Assembly: GCA_020726505.1 (NCBI GenBank)
Contig: JAHLEZ010000009.1
Span: 248,001-312,000, forward strand
Source: Leptodontidium sp. MPI-SDFR-AT-0119
Taxonomy: Eukaryota > Ascomycota > Leotiomycetes > Helotiales > Leptodontidiaceae
Length of the DNA stretch: 64,000 bases
Direction of reading: 5' to 3'
Positions 12,057-23,645 of this stretch are shown here, piece by piece. Position 1 is the stretch's first letter. Every line of letters starts with the position of its first letter. The position numbers and the translations under genes are program-made. Below the pieces are notes generated by a model. The model saw nothing but the letters and a program-made list of their open reading frames with translations, was not told the DNA's origin and did not search any database.

Positions 12057-15000
12057 ATGTCTGAAAAGAAAGGCCCTCGACAGAGTTTGAAGCGTTTTGC
12101 CAGTCGATTTAGGTCAGAGTCAAAGCTGCTACGAGATGGAACCATAGATCCCGGAGAAAGCGTTGGCGGGGCGAGTGGGCCTTCCAATGCCGCAACTTCA
12201 ACTACTGCCTCAGTCATCAATCCAACTCCATCTCCCGATACTCCTAAAACTGTCGTTACTCCTAGCGATAGTCAGTTACTAGGGGAGGTCTCTCCCACTG
12301 GGGCTCATACAACCGCCGCACGATCTGCATCACCTCAGAGCCGTTTCGGTCTTTTTCTGTTGACAAGGGCGCTAAGTGAGGAGGAGCTCCGACAAGGGGG
12401 TGTGGACATTGTTGCGATCCATGGGATCACTGGAGATTATGAAAGAACTTGGACTCATCCAGAAGGCGCTCTCTGGCTGAAAGATTTCCTCCCCAACGAT
12501 CTTTCAGTTCCCACGAGGGTATTTTCATTCGGCTATGATGCCCAAGTCAAGTTCAGCGTGTCCAAGGCAAGGCTTGATGATTTTGCCCGTTCACTACTTC
12601 AAGCCCTCAATAGAGTACGAAGAGGAAAAGTATGTTTGCTTAACTTCACCTCAATCATTGAGAAGGATAGATCCATTGAGTGAAGAAATTTTACTAATTT
12701 TAAACTAGGATCTGCAATCAAGGGCTTTGGTATTCATCTGCCATAGCATGGGTGGTCTCGTCATAAAGCAGGTGAGACTTTGTCGAGAATTCGGTGTTAA
12801 GAATAAGCTTGTCGCTATATTTTGACCCTTTAGCCTCAAGATTCACCACTCATCCTTTGAACCAAGGAGTTAGAGAGTCGATTCTGACCTTTCCAGGCCC
12901 TTGTGGTTGCTCGACTTGACTCCAATCTTTATCCAGGAGTTCAGAGCTCCACGAAAGGAATCGTCTTCCTCAGCACTCCTCACCGCGGCTCCAGTAGCAC
13001 TGACTGGCCAATCACATTGGGCAAAGCCCTCAACGCGATATTGAAGTTTACTCCATCCTCAGTCGGATCCACTCGAACCGATCTCCTGGAGACCTTGAAG
13101 ACTAATTCGGATGAGCTCCAAAGACTCGCAACCGATTTTCGTAACCAAGCTGTGGGTATCAAGATAGTCTCTTGCTATGAGATGAATATCACACCTCCTT
13201 TAAAAGCATTGGTAATTTTGTCAGCCCCGAATGAATTGCCAGACGTACCTAACTATGACTATAGATCGTTAATAAGCAAACTGGAACGTTAGACTTCCCG
13301 GGCGAGGCACATGTACCTATGGAGGGCTGCAACCACAATGAAGTTTGCCGGTTTTCAGCACAGGAGGATACAAATTATCAGAATGTCTTGACTGAGATAC
13401 TGGAACTGGTTGGTTAGTCGATAAACTCATCCATAAAATTATCTCCATTTTAGTCTGACGTAATCGTGATCACTTAGACAAGTGCGTACCAAAAGTTCAA
13501 GAGCCTGCAGTTGACGAAATAGACAAGGATGGTGACTAGTACCATTTCAATTTTTAATGCACAAGCAATTACTAAGATCCAGCAGCCATCCCTGAACAAA
13601 TATATCCAGAGCTACCTGCGAGCACTGACACGTTTTATGGGCGAGACATAGAACTTCGCAAGATGGAAGAACTTCTCGATCCTGGAAAACCTGGACAAAA
13701 AGGCGTTGTGCTTTGTGGTATCGGCGGCTTCGGAAAGACACAAACTACGCTCCGCTTTATTATGAAACACAAGGGGCTTTATTCCGCATTTATATGGATC
13801 AACGCCTTAACCATCGAGCACGCGAAGCAGTCTTTTTCCGAAGCAGCGGATATGATTGCTTCCAACTGGCCATCGCGCGACCTTCCCATGACATATACAG
13901 GTTCTAGCAACTGGAGGAAGGTGATCACACGGCTTCGAACGACTCGTTACTCCCACTGGCTGTTGATAATTGACAGTGTAGACAATTTAGACCTAGAAGA
14001 CTACAGACGGTATATCCCTTCTTGCAATCACGGATCCATTGTTGTCACGAGCACCCAAATTCAGGCTTCGGAGGTATTTCGAATGCCAAAGTTAGATGTC
14101 GACAGTCTTGATCCACAGAGTAGCCGTAAACTTCTTATTGCAAGGGTTGTTGGGGCAACAGGGGAGGTTCATCTGTCCAACACCAGCAAGTACTATCTAG
14201 TACGGTGATTGGATGGTGTTGCTAACTGGAGATAGATGACCAGTTTGCTACAACCATCGTCAAAGAGCTAAATGGCTCACCTTTGGCAATAGAACAAGCT
14301 GCTGTCCTGCTCCGAAAGAATGTTGTCTCATTCTCCAGCTTCATCTCCGACTATAGAGCTCAATATCAAACTTTGATGGATAATTATCCGCGGCGAGGTT
14401 ACTTGTCGTACGATAAAGAACGCCCAATAACAGCGGTCTTCAGCATGCTCTACCGCTTTATTCGAACCGAGAAGCCTGAGGCTGCCATACTCTTAACCTT
14501 CATTGCCATACTTGGCTCATGGCAGATCCCAATATCATTCATCGAAGAATTCCAGTTCAGTGAAACTCAAAAGCATGCTCCCATGGACAATGACACGAAT
14601 ACCCTAAGGGGAATTCTGGGCGATCGTATTCCCCTTCGTCTAGCACTCGATTATCTTGCCGACGTGTGCCTAGTAAAGGTGAAGTATGATCGCGAGCTCT
14701 CTTGGAAGTCCTTCTCAGTACACAGAGCCATTAGCCATTGGTGTGTCGAAGTACTGACACCAGAGAAGAGAGCTTGGATCGTTCAGGCAGCACACAGGCT
14801 TGCGATCAGGATCTTAATTCCGACTCAAGGGTGCGTCCAGTTTTCCATTAGTTCGTAATTCTCCTCGGTTATTCTGCATGTGCCCATAGCAGAATCTGTG
14901 CTAATACGCCTCAAAAGTCCCGATCAATGGGCCAATAAAGAGAAAGCCATCATGCGTGCCTATCTTGCTCCGCTTGACCGGTGCATCTCCCTTGTTCAAA

Positions 15001-16208
15001 AACAGATCCCTGAGGAAGAAATCACGCCCCCCAACGGACGCTTTTGTCAAGATTTTACCACTGTCACTACTAAACTAGCCCAAGTATATCTCCTCGAGGG
15101 TAGACTTGAAGAAGCTAGAGTGCAGTTTAGTAAGGCCATTGAATACGAAATAATCAGACAAGGCGACGAATGGCCGAAAACCGACAGAGCTCTTGACCTT
15201 CTTTGTGGGTTTGCAGTCGTGCTTCATAGACTAGGTGATTTAGAGGGTTCAGCAGAACTCTACAGCGCCGCAATCCCACTATCTGAGAAGCTATTCGGTC
15301 ACGTCGACGAGAGAACTGTAGCAATCTCTAGTCAATTTAAATCGTTATCTGACAGACGCGAGGTTATGCTAGCGCACCATAAGTCTGTCGTAATTGGGGC
15401 AACAGACCGCAAACTTTTGGAAAATGCTCAGAGAGCGCAAGCAGGGACAAATGTTCAAGAGAGCGTTACAGCTGAAGCCGGGCCATCCAATGAACTAGTT
15501 AGTGAAGATGTCTGCGCAGAACTGCTTGGCGCGGCATATGATGGAGATGAAGCGATAGTCAGATTAATACTTGGGATGCAAACTATTAACCCCAATTCAA
15601 CAGACGCACAAAACCGAACAGCACTTTCATGGGCCGCTCAGGGAGGGCATGAGGCCGTGGTCAAGCTGCTGCTCGCGACAGGCCAGGTCGATGTTAAGGC
15701 CAGGGACAGGTACGATCGAACGCCGCTGTCGTGGGCCGCTCTAGGAGGGCATGAGGCCGTGGTCAAGCTACTGCTCGCGACAGGCCAGGTCGACGTCGAG
15801 GCTAGGGACAAGTACAATCGAACGCCGCTGTCGTGGGCCGTAGAGAGAGGGCATAAGGCCGTGGTCAAGCTGCTACTCGCGACAGGCCAAGTCGACGTCG
15901 AGGCCAAGGACAAGAACGGTCTAACGCCGCTATCGTGGGCCGCTCAGGGAGGGCATGAGGCCGTGGTTAAGCTGCTGCTCGCGACAGGCCAAGTCGACGC
16001 CGAGGCCAAGGACAAGTACAGTCGAACGGCGCTGTCGTTGGCCGCTCTAGGAGGGCATGAGGCCGTGGTCAAGCTGCTGCTCGCGACAGGCCAAGTCGAC
16101 GTCGAGGCCAGGGACGAGAACGATCGAACGCCGCTGTCGTGGGCCGCTCTAGGAGGGCATGAGGCCGTGGTCAAGCTGCTGCTGGAGAAAGGCGCTAAGA
16201 AATCCTAG
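12057..16208 (+). CDS. NLR: SesB-like esterase - NB-ARC - TPR-like - ankyrin repeats (eight exons, 1217 aa)
   Basis: Exons: 12057-12629, 12709-12771, 12897-13211, 13265-13412, 13478-13531, 13577-14199, 14244-14830, 14918-16208. All phases match and the total is 3654 nt. Introns are 44-125 nt. Residues 1-105 are Ser/Thr/Pro-rich. About 108-360 form an alpha/beta-hydrolase domain like fungal SesB (VDIVAIHGITGDYERTW; nucleophile elbow CHSMGG, Ser about 204; FLSTPHRGS). NB-ARC begins near 405, with P-loop CGIGGFGKT (Lys 438) and a kinase-2-like WLLIIDSVDN. A winged-helix region and one or two TPR-like helices (EGRLEEARVQFSKAIEYE) precede one diverged and six near-identical ankyrin repeats. SesB-type domains are known fungal NLR effector domains in incompatibility; this role is inferred here. 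The 44-nt intron before exon 7 and the exon 7/8 junction are the least certain. Confidence 0.85.
15615..16205 (+). repeat. Tandem ankyrin-coding array, six units of exactly 102 bp
   Basis: Units start at 15615, 15717, 15819, 15921, 16023 and 16125. The common core encodes GHEAVVKLLLATGQVD. Variation is concentrated in the codons after LSWA (AQ, AL, VE, AQ, AL, AL) and in the last codons before the next R-T-P-L. The final unit is cut short after LLLEKGA, a phrase that matches the ankyrin units of the NLR at 317-4223. Confidence 0.92.
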
Positions 16209-16482
16209 TAATCTATAGTTATAAAATATATTATATACTTTTATTTTAATAACTTTGATAACTTTTAATATTGTGGTGCTTGTTTTAGGAGCTACAGATG
16301 GGTTTTTTTTATGTACAGCAGCGCCCTAGTCACGTGATGTATTGTATACAGATTTTGCTCTATGTCGAGAGTCTGGGTCTCTTTACAATTTGTTTGACTG
16401 GTGAATGTACCCGCCTCTTGCCTTTCCTGTTTCCAAAAACACAATCAAGACCCTCAGCTTCAATCAATGTTTGAATCCGATA

Positions 16483-18422
16483 AGGGCAATTGCTAATACT
16501 CCTCGCCCTGCGAGGGGGAGATCTATGCAACGGTGATGCCGCGGTCCAGGAGCAGTCACACCAAGGGCTAAGTAGCACTGGGAGACTCATACACAGTGGT
16601 GATGCCGCGGCCAGAAAGATGCCATACCTAGGTCTGCTGGCACTGGTAGATCCATATAAGTCCTGGCAAGCTAGGATCGCATCAGCACAGAGCTCCACGG
16701 ACAAAAGGGTAGGAGAGATTCATGCATCGGTGATGCCGTGTTAAGGAAGAAGTCACACTAAGGGCTAAGTGGCACCAGGTGATTCATACAGAGCGGGATG
16801 GAGAATCAGCTGGGTGTGATCAAGTAGAGATGGAGATTCATGTGAAGGTCTAGTGGCACTGGGAGATTTATGTAAAAGGAGGTGGAGGATTAGCTGCGGT
16901 AATGCCGCGTCTATAAAGTGTCAAACCAAGGTCTAGTAGCTCTAAGAGAGTCACGTAAATTCTAGTAAGGCAAAATTAATTATATTAGTTATTAAAACCA
17001 GAATCGAATTGCTAAAAAGGGAGTAAAGGATTAGCTAGCTATAAATTAAACTAAGTTAATCAACTAGTTCGTAAGAGGTAGGCAAGGCGGCCAATAAGTA
17101 AGTTGAGTTAAGCTGAATTAATAAGCTGAGCTCCAAGACGTAAGTCATAAGTTAGGGCTAGGGCTACTAATAAGTAAGCTAGAAAATCTTCAGCTTATCA
17201 GTAGCTTATAAGTTGAAGTAATAAATATTCTCGATTATAGGGCCAGTTTGGGTGAGTTAAGGATGCTGATTTGGGTTCTAAGAGGTTCGCTTAATAGTGC
17301 TCCAGGCCTCTGATTGGCTAGAATAGCGCTTTCAATTGGCTAAATACTGCCAAAAGCGGTCAACGCCGCAACTTCGTGATCCTGCTCTTGCTCTTGATCC
17401 TTAATCGCGAAGTGTTTAATTAATTTCAATAATAATCTCACTACAATAACTTCTTCTCACGCCTCACCTATAATTATCGACGATAGAGAACCTCGTGTAT
17501 CTCTAGAGCCTGCGCTAGCGGCTACCTCTGCAGAGACTGATTATTTGAAGTTTATTCTCGACGCTGCAGCGCCTCAACCAACAACTCGTCGAGCTCCTGC
17601 AATTAGTAGTAGGAGAGACTAACATTGGCATTGTTTGCAAGAGCCAACTATTAGCCATTTAGGCTTGATAAAGTATTGGAAGCTTCACGAGGCCGAGTGG
17701 CCTTAGTTAGCTTAAATAGCCTTAGTTAGCTTAAATAGCCTTTGATTTGTTAACTATTCCTGCCATAAGCTCTAAGTGTGAGCGTGTTTTTCGTCCTGCG
17801 CTAAACAGACTACTGTAGAGAGTTCTAGCTTATCTAGGGAGATACTGTGGCATTAAGAGTGCTTAAAAAATTAGCAAAATCGTGGTGCTATTTAAATTAC
17901 GGGTGCTTTTGGTGCTGTATTATTAGATATTTGAATGGAGCCTCAACTTATCAGTAACTTATCAGTTAATCAGTTAAAGTCGATCAGTTAGAGGTTTTCA
18001 AGTAAGTCAGTAAGTTGAGTTTTTTTGGCTGACTTACGACTGACTTACTGACTTATTGGCCACCTTGGAGGTAGGCTTAAGGTAGATTAAGGCAAACGAT
18101 TATATAGGCGATTATCTAATCTCCTAAGTATAACGATAATCTACTCAAATATCCTTAAAGATAGGCTATAATAGTACTTCGCTAGTGTCGTTATTTAATA
18201 TACAGTAAGTAAGAAAGTGACTATATAAGAAGGTAATACGGAATTGAGAGTTGCGCCGGCGCAATTGCCCTTTAGCTTATATCGGGCTAGGTGGAGTTTC
18301 GGTTAAGTCTAAAATAGACTCACACATCTGAGCCTGGCTACGACGACGGAGTTAGTAATATGTTCGTGACAGAACTTAGATACTTAAGAGCAGGGACCGA
18401 CCAGGGAATTGCTTTCAAAGTG
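16483..18422 (-). repeat. Right copy of the inverted repeat, RIP-like mutated and split by a hAT element
   Basis: In reverse complement it follows the left copy (8007-8830), first the unique part (18422 to about 18070) and then the roughly 100-bp tandem units (about 16960-16483). Differences are mainly C-to-T and G-to-A: for example the left copy's CACATGG corresponds to TATATAG here. The hAT insertion at 17083-18067 interrupts it. Confidence 0.8.
17083..18067 (+). mobile_element. hAT transposon remnant (985 bp) with TIRs and 8-bp target duplication
   Basis: Terminal inverted repeats are CAAGGCGGCCAATAAGT at the left and ACTTATTGGCCACCTTG at the right, with one mismatch. The 8-bp direct repeat GAGGTAGG flanks it at 17075-17082 and 18068-18075. 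Inside, on the plus strand, is a broken hAT C-terminal dimerisation region: YWKLHEAEWP, then (about 17755-17810) IPAISSKCERVF, with stops in between. Too short to be autonomous, so probably internally deleted. The paralogous repeat copy at 8361-8368 shows the empty site. Confidence 0.88.
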
Positions 18423-18567
18423 AGAGTAGAAGAGGATTGGGGGCATTGGGCAAAGAACTACAACAGAGCGGCAAGGTTGATCTCGACAGGTGATTTGCTT
18501 CGTTTTCATTGTATTTTACAACTTTCTTAAAACCCTTCGTATCAAATTAACTTGATAGTAAAGCTAT

Positions 18568-19451
18568 TCACTGATGTAATTCCATATTCCGACCCATTTT
18601 CCTTGGCTTTTTAGAAGCTCCCTGAGATAGTGAAGTATCTGAGGTAACTTCTCGCGAACTAACATGGCTTAATTCCGCTTCCTCCACTGTAGATGCGACA
18701 TCGTTACTTGATTGATCAGCGAGATTGTGGCCTTCTAACCCCTGTGAAAGTCCGGATTCCCCTGGCTCAGATTGCTGCGAGACCTCGACACGCATCTGCT
18801 GGAACGAGATGAGCTATGTCGTAGCCACTGGGTTCTTCACATTGCGATACCTCCCATGATCCTCAAACTCCTCGCTCAACAGCTCGAAGACTTCTTCTTC
18901 TTAATCCGCCAAGAGTGACAGATAATCTGCGAATGCGATCCCGTTCTCGTTGATATATGCGGCAGCTTGGACGATAGCAAGGGGCAGGTAAGTGAGCTCT
19001 TGAAGTAAGGCCTTAGTTTCTGACTTGTTGTTCACAAGACCTGGGTTAATCAGACACTTCTGTAATAGCTGCATGGCTATTTCTACGCCCATCTCCGTCA
19101 ATTGTACTACATTTTGCTGTGCAAGCTTAACAGCTGTCTTCCTGTCACGCGAGGTGAATAAGATACACCCGTGTTCACTCTTCGGTAAGTAATCGATCAA
19201 GCGATCGGATCCTGGCTCAGACCCTGTCTGACCGGTCCATATATTGATATCGTCGGCGTTATCGAACACCAAGAGCCACTGGCCGGCGCTTTCTTTGCTC
19301 AGATGATTTTTGACAAGTCTCTTTACATCTGCCTGAATGTCCTCGGACCCGGCTATGCCGAGCTGGCGGGCGACATCCAAGTATGCTGATGCAGACTTTC
19401 TGTATTAGTCGCCGGAATCCAGATGACCGAGCAGTTGCGGTACGGAGGGTC
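18568..19451 (-). pseudogene. NB-ARC NLR relic
   Basis: The minus strand reads as the middle of a TPR-type NB-ARC NLR: SVIWIPATNTESLH, a one-base frameshift near 19385, then DVARQLGI, WLLVFDNADDINIW (kinase 2), CILFTSRDRKTAVKLA and LPLAIVQAAAYINENGIAF (GLPL-like). A TAA near 18904 replaces the codon after LLAD and a TAG near 18812 sits where Trp is expected (NPVATT-stop-LISF). Both are transition-type changes. The P-loop half is missing: the relic ends at 19451 against a transposase fragment. Sequence beyond about 18795 (to 18568) no longer resembles an NLR. Confidence 0.8.
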
Positions 19452-19984
19452 TCATGTCGCTATATGACCTGATCCAACAGGATACTCAAAAACTCGATGC
19501 GACGAGTACACAGCGCCTACAAAAGCGTGTACAGAAGCTTGCAAATGCCGCTCAAGTATCGTTTGCCGAATCTGCCCTCCTTAACAATTGAAACCAATTC
19601 TTTACCAAGGCAAACAATGAAGCCAAAGCTCGCAGATTGACTAGGTCAGTGGTTCTGGGGAAAGCGAAAGTTATGAGTTATCAGGACATCGAGGAGGCAC
19701 GAGCAAAGCGTGCTGCGAGAGACATTGTCAAAAGCAAGGGAAAACGTGGTCGAAAGCGAAAGAATACAGAGCCAGAGGCAAGTGAGGCAGAGTCGGAGCC
19801 AGAAGTGGAAGTGGTGAGTAGTACAAAAGAGGTGAAAAATGGCAAGCGCAGTCGTGTCCGCAGGCGTAGAAGTGATGCGGTAGAAGCAAGCGAGCCTAAA
19901 GAGCCAGAACGACAGCCAGAACCACAGTCAGAGCCACAACTAGAGCCCGCGCCTTGGAGGGCACCAGTAGCGCGGATGTACTAA
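19452..19984 (+). pseudogene. C-terminal fragment of a Tc1/mariner (Fot/pogo-type) DDE transposase
   Basis: From about 19453 the plus strand reads SLYDLIQQDTQKLD and RLQKRVQKLANAAQVSFAES, hits a TGA at about 19588, then continues in frame with NEAKARR, SVVLGKAKVMSYQDIEEARA and the basic KGKRGRKRK repeat tail to the stop at 19984. This tail is familiar from fungal DDE-superfamily (CENP-B/pogo-like) transposases. The HTH and DDE domains are absent. It abuts the NLR relic at about 19452, suggesting insertion or rearrangement there. Confidence 0.72.
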
Positions 19985-20760
19985 GCGCATATTACTTTAT
20001 CTCATTGCTGCTATCACCTAATGTAATGATCTTGCGAACGAGTAACTTAGATAGTATTTCTCGTCTGAATAATTCACGCCCCTAAAGCTTCCTTGTTCCT
20101 ACCGTAACACTATTCTGCTCTGGACTTTGACTCTGCAAGTTCGATTCTTTATCTTCCCATACGTTTCGCTCTCTACTCTCGCCAGATCGTGACTTCTGTT
20201 CGTGTGTGTGTGTGTGTCCTCATACATGCACGCTGTGCACCGCCATTTCGAAGAGACGCAGCCAGCAATTTGGACTCGTAAAGCCAGTTGCTTCTGGCAT
20301 TTGGCGCAGTCGTCTTCTCAAATCCATGCCCGTCGACGGGCGCTGCACAGATCTGCAAAATGCGTGTCTATCGCTGCTCGTAGGGAAACTTGGTCCGAAG
20401 GGAGTGTTCAGGTTGGTAGGGAGGTAAGGACGTCAACAACGTTCGCGAAGTCGCGTCCCTCTGTTGTCAGCATCTGCTGAGCTCAGCGTGCTTGATAAAG
20501 CCGTGACCGTAGAAGTTGAGATTGAGATCTTACTAGGAAGAGCCGTGTGAACAAGGCATTGCGTTCGAAACTACTGCTGACCTGGTATTGTTGTTCACTG
20601 TGAAGGTCCTTCTCACCTCAAGGGGTATTACGGCGAAACCACGGCGAAACTCCAAAGCTTTGCGGAAGGTGCGGGGTCGGTACTTACGTACCTCCTAGCC
20701 GAGACTCGTTAGTTCCGTCGATCAGAAGTACCGAACCGCGTGGCGGCCCTGCAACTATTT
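19985..20760. other. No gene recognised; (TG)n microsatellite
   Basis: Short overlapping frames at 20173-20480 have no family features. A (TG)n tract lies at about 20202-20217. Composition is near normal up to about 20760, where the AT-rich block begins. Confidence 0.4.
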
Positions 20761-23550
20761 GCGCGCCACAGCAGCCACAAAGCTTATGAAGGTCTTAGAT
20801 AAAAAACTATAGATCTAAAGCTTAGATAAGAACTTTTAAGATATGTAAGGGGTAATAAGAGCTTACTATTGTGGCTATAGTTGAGGGCTTTTACTAAAGC
20901 CTAAATAAAGGCTTCATATTAACCGGGCGAAAGGGCGACGATACGATTACAAAATTTTCTTTTTAAGGAGTCAAATTGCTAATAAATAGTTATATAATAC
21001 TTCTAATCTTTTATTTTTGTAGACTTATAAGCTAGTGTGGAGTTAGCTCCGGAATTAAAAAGTGCGGGCAACTTATACGTAAGTCTATTCTTAGAGAAAG
21101 TGATATAAGTAGTAAGTACTAGTCCGCCAAGAAGCTTCGTGAAGTCAAGATATCGTATATCTCGTACTATACTTAAGAAGGAGCCTTTTTTTAGGCTAAG
21201 TCTTTTACTCGTAAGGTAGGTTTCTCTACTAGTAAGTTGTCGTTGTTGTTTATGGCTTGGCTGTTAGACATAGGACCGCCGTCGTCGTCGCCTACCTCTA
21301 TCTCGTTAATACGGGAGGTATAACCACGACTAAGGAGTCTCTAAGAAAAATGCTGTGGGGCATTCACTAGTGTTTAAGTACGAGGTGTATCGGCTTGTGT
21401 AGAGGTTTATTGACCTGGGGGTTAGTTAGTCTCTCGTCGCTAGGACGAAGAAGTAGTGAAAGCTTAGAGTGACTTTCTCGTAATTCCTAGGGAAATATTA
21501 ACTTGGGACTAAGGGTGGGAATTTATACCTGTCGCTAAGGGGCTAGAGCGACTAGCGTAAATAGTACTCTCTATAATCTGTCCCTAGTCCTTAGCTTAAA
21601 TAGCTTCTATATATTTATCTAAAGTCCTAGCTCTCTAATATTCATAGAATAATTACTTACGTAAGCAGGATAAGAGCTTGTCTTATAAGTCCATTTTAAG
21701 TATTAACTTATTAGTTACGCCACCTTAGCTAGTAAGAGTCTTAAACTAGTAGTAGAACTCCTAAAAGGTTTGTCCTGTGACTTTTATCTTTAATACAGAG
21801 TAGAGGTTACGTGCTATCTATTATTTATAAGGGGTAATTAAGAATTTGACTACCTATTTAATTAGATTAAGCGTATCTATTAAGTTTCTATTATTATTAA
21901 GTGTTAGGGACAAAAAAGAGGGTTCTAGGAACGTGCGAGCGATTCCTTCTGTTTATATAAGTAACTAGTCCTTCTTATAATTGTCGTTAGTGAAGTATTA
22001 GTCGTACCGGCGTATAGCGTTCCGGACTTAGACTTCTTATAAACGTGGACTATAGCTAATGCCGTCTAAGAGCTTGTCGTTTAGGTTAGGGATCTTCTTA
22101 ATTCGTGAGGCTATAAACATCTAGGATATCTTAAAAAAAGAGGGAAAACAACGACGAGGGATGTAAGGAGATTAGTAGCCGTCTTTGCTGTCGTCGTTTA
22201 GTAGTCTACTAAGATCAGGAGTACTCTATACCTTACTTTTGCCTTTGTCTAACTCGGGGGCGGGAGTTTTCTTAATTAAGGGATAAAGAGGTATATCTCC
22301 TTTTTAAAAAGTCACAGATCTAGGGGCGGATTTGTATAGTAGAGGCTCGTCGGTTGTAAGCTGTTATTGTTAAAGAGACAGCTTTAATCGCTAGTTCTTT
22401 ATGCGGCTCTCTGTAAGTTACTCTTTTAAAATACAAAGTCGGCTTTCTTATAGTGTCTCTCTTAAGTGTGTCTTTATAGGTTCTGTGCTACTTCTTGGCG
22501 TGTACTAACTCGTTACTTAGCTAAGGTTGATACTAAGTGTATTAATAGAAGTGTTAACTCTAGGAGTGTTAATATTAAGAGAGTTAAGTAAGGGGACAAA
22601 AGAAGAGGCGGACGACATATTAGCGTCATCTATAGCGGATTACTTTGCTAGAGGAGGGACGACCTTCGGTTTGACTTAGCGAGTTAGAGGGAGAGTTCCG
22701 GTGAAAAGAGGTTGTCGACTTCGTCGTGTAGAGGCAGAAGTCGGGGAAGAAAATGAGGGTATTTAGTGGCGAAGTGGATGTTAACTTCGCTATTAATAAA
22801 GGTTTTGATACTTATCACGTAGAATACTGAAAAGGTAGAAAAGTGAGAATTAGTGAAGTAGTGGGGAGCATAAGATTAATTGAGAAGTGCTCTGCCCTCT
22901 CGTTGAGAGGGAGAAAGCTAGCTATATATATATGTCAAGTAGGTAGGTTTAGTTAGTTGTGGGTGTGCAAGAAGCACACCTGGCCGTTCAGTGGGCTCGC
23001 GTAGCAGGTGCTGCTAACTATATACTGTGACAATACTACTATTCGTCAAGCTATAAGGCTTAGTATAGGCCTTTCTTGTATTTGAGCTTTTAGGTCGTAA
23101 CCACTCACAGGAGAATTAAGGGGAGGGGGATATTTACTGTCTTCCTAGACGTAAAGAAAAGAGTTGTAGATAATGTAACGTTTGCCCTAAAAAGACGGCA
23201 ATCACGTGTAACTGACGCCTTATATATTAACATAAGATATATGACGATATTAAGCTTTAACTTAGAATCTATAACTATAGAGGAAAGAAGGTAAGGAAAG
23301 AAGAAGTCTATATATAAGAGGTTAGTGTGTCTATTACTATAGTAATCTCGGTACGTCCCGATCGGGCAGTACTAAGTGGAGCCGGTGGAAATGAGGCTCT
23401 AGGCAGCGTCAGTCGTCACAGTAGATTGGGTAAAGAAGAAAAATATAGTTTATTAATATTATCTATAGCTTAAGATGCTCTTTAATCAAGAGAACAATCG
23501 CTATATAAATACTAATAATACAAAAAAGATTCTCGCGGTAAAAGATTCTT
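20761..23550. other. AT-rich, RIP-like degraded repeat block
   Basis: Strongly TA-rich with stops in all frames. No intact domain was recognised. 22930-23050 has LTR-like character (GTGGGTGTGCAAGAAGCACA and TATACTGTGACAATAC) but no paired copy was found. Probably decayed retroelement sequence of unknown type. Confidence 0.45.
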
Positions 23551-23606
23551 ATTATCTTAATATTATCTTAATATTATCTTAATATTATCTTAATATTATC
23601 TTAATA
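23551..23606 (+). repeat. 11-bp tandem repeat
   Basis: About five perfect copies of the 11-mer TTAATATTATC (period 11) at the edge of the DUF3435 relic. Confidence 0.85.
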
Positions 23607-23645
23607 TAAAAATGCTAACGTTTATTTAATACATTTATAATAAAT

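Noticed and set aside
18568..18795. Independent 75-aa gene on the minus strand
   Set aside because: It is the 3' continuation of the stop-broken NB-ARC relic and has no features of its own.
20761..23550. Gypsy-type retrotransposon
   Set aside because: Expected from context, but no RT, integrase or gag motif could be read on either strand.
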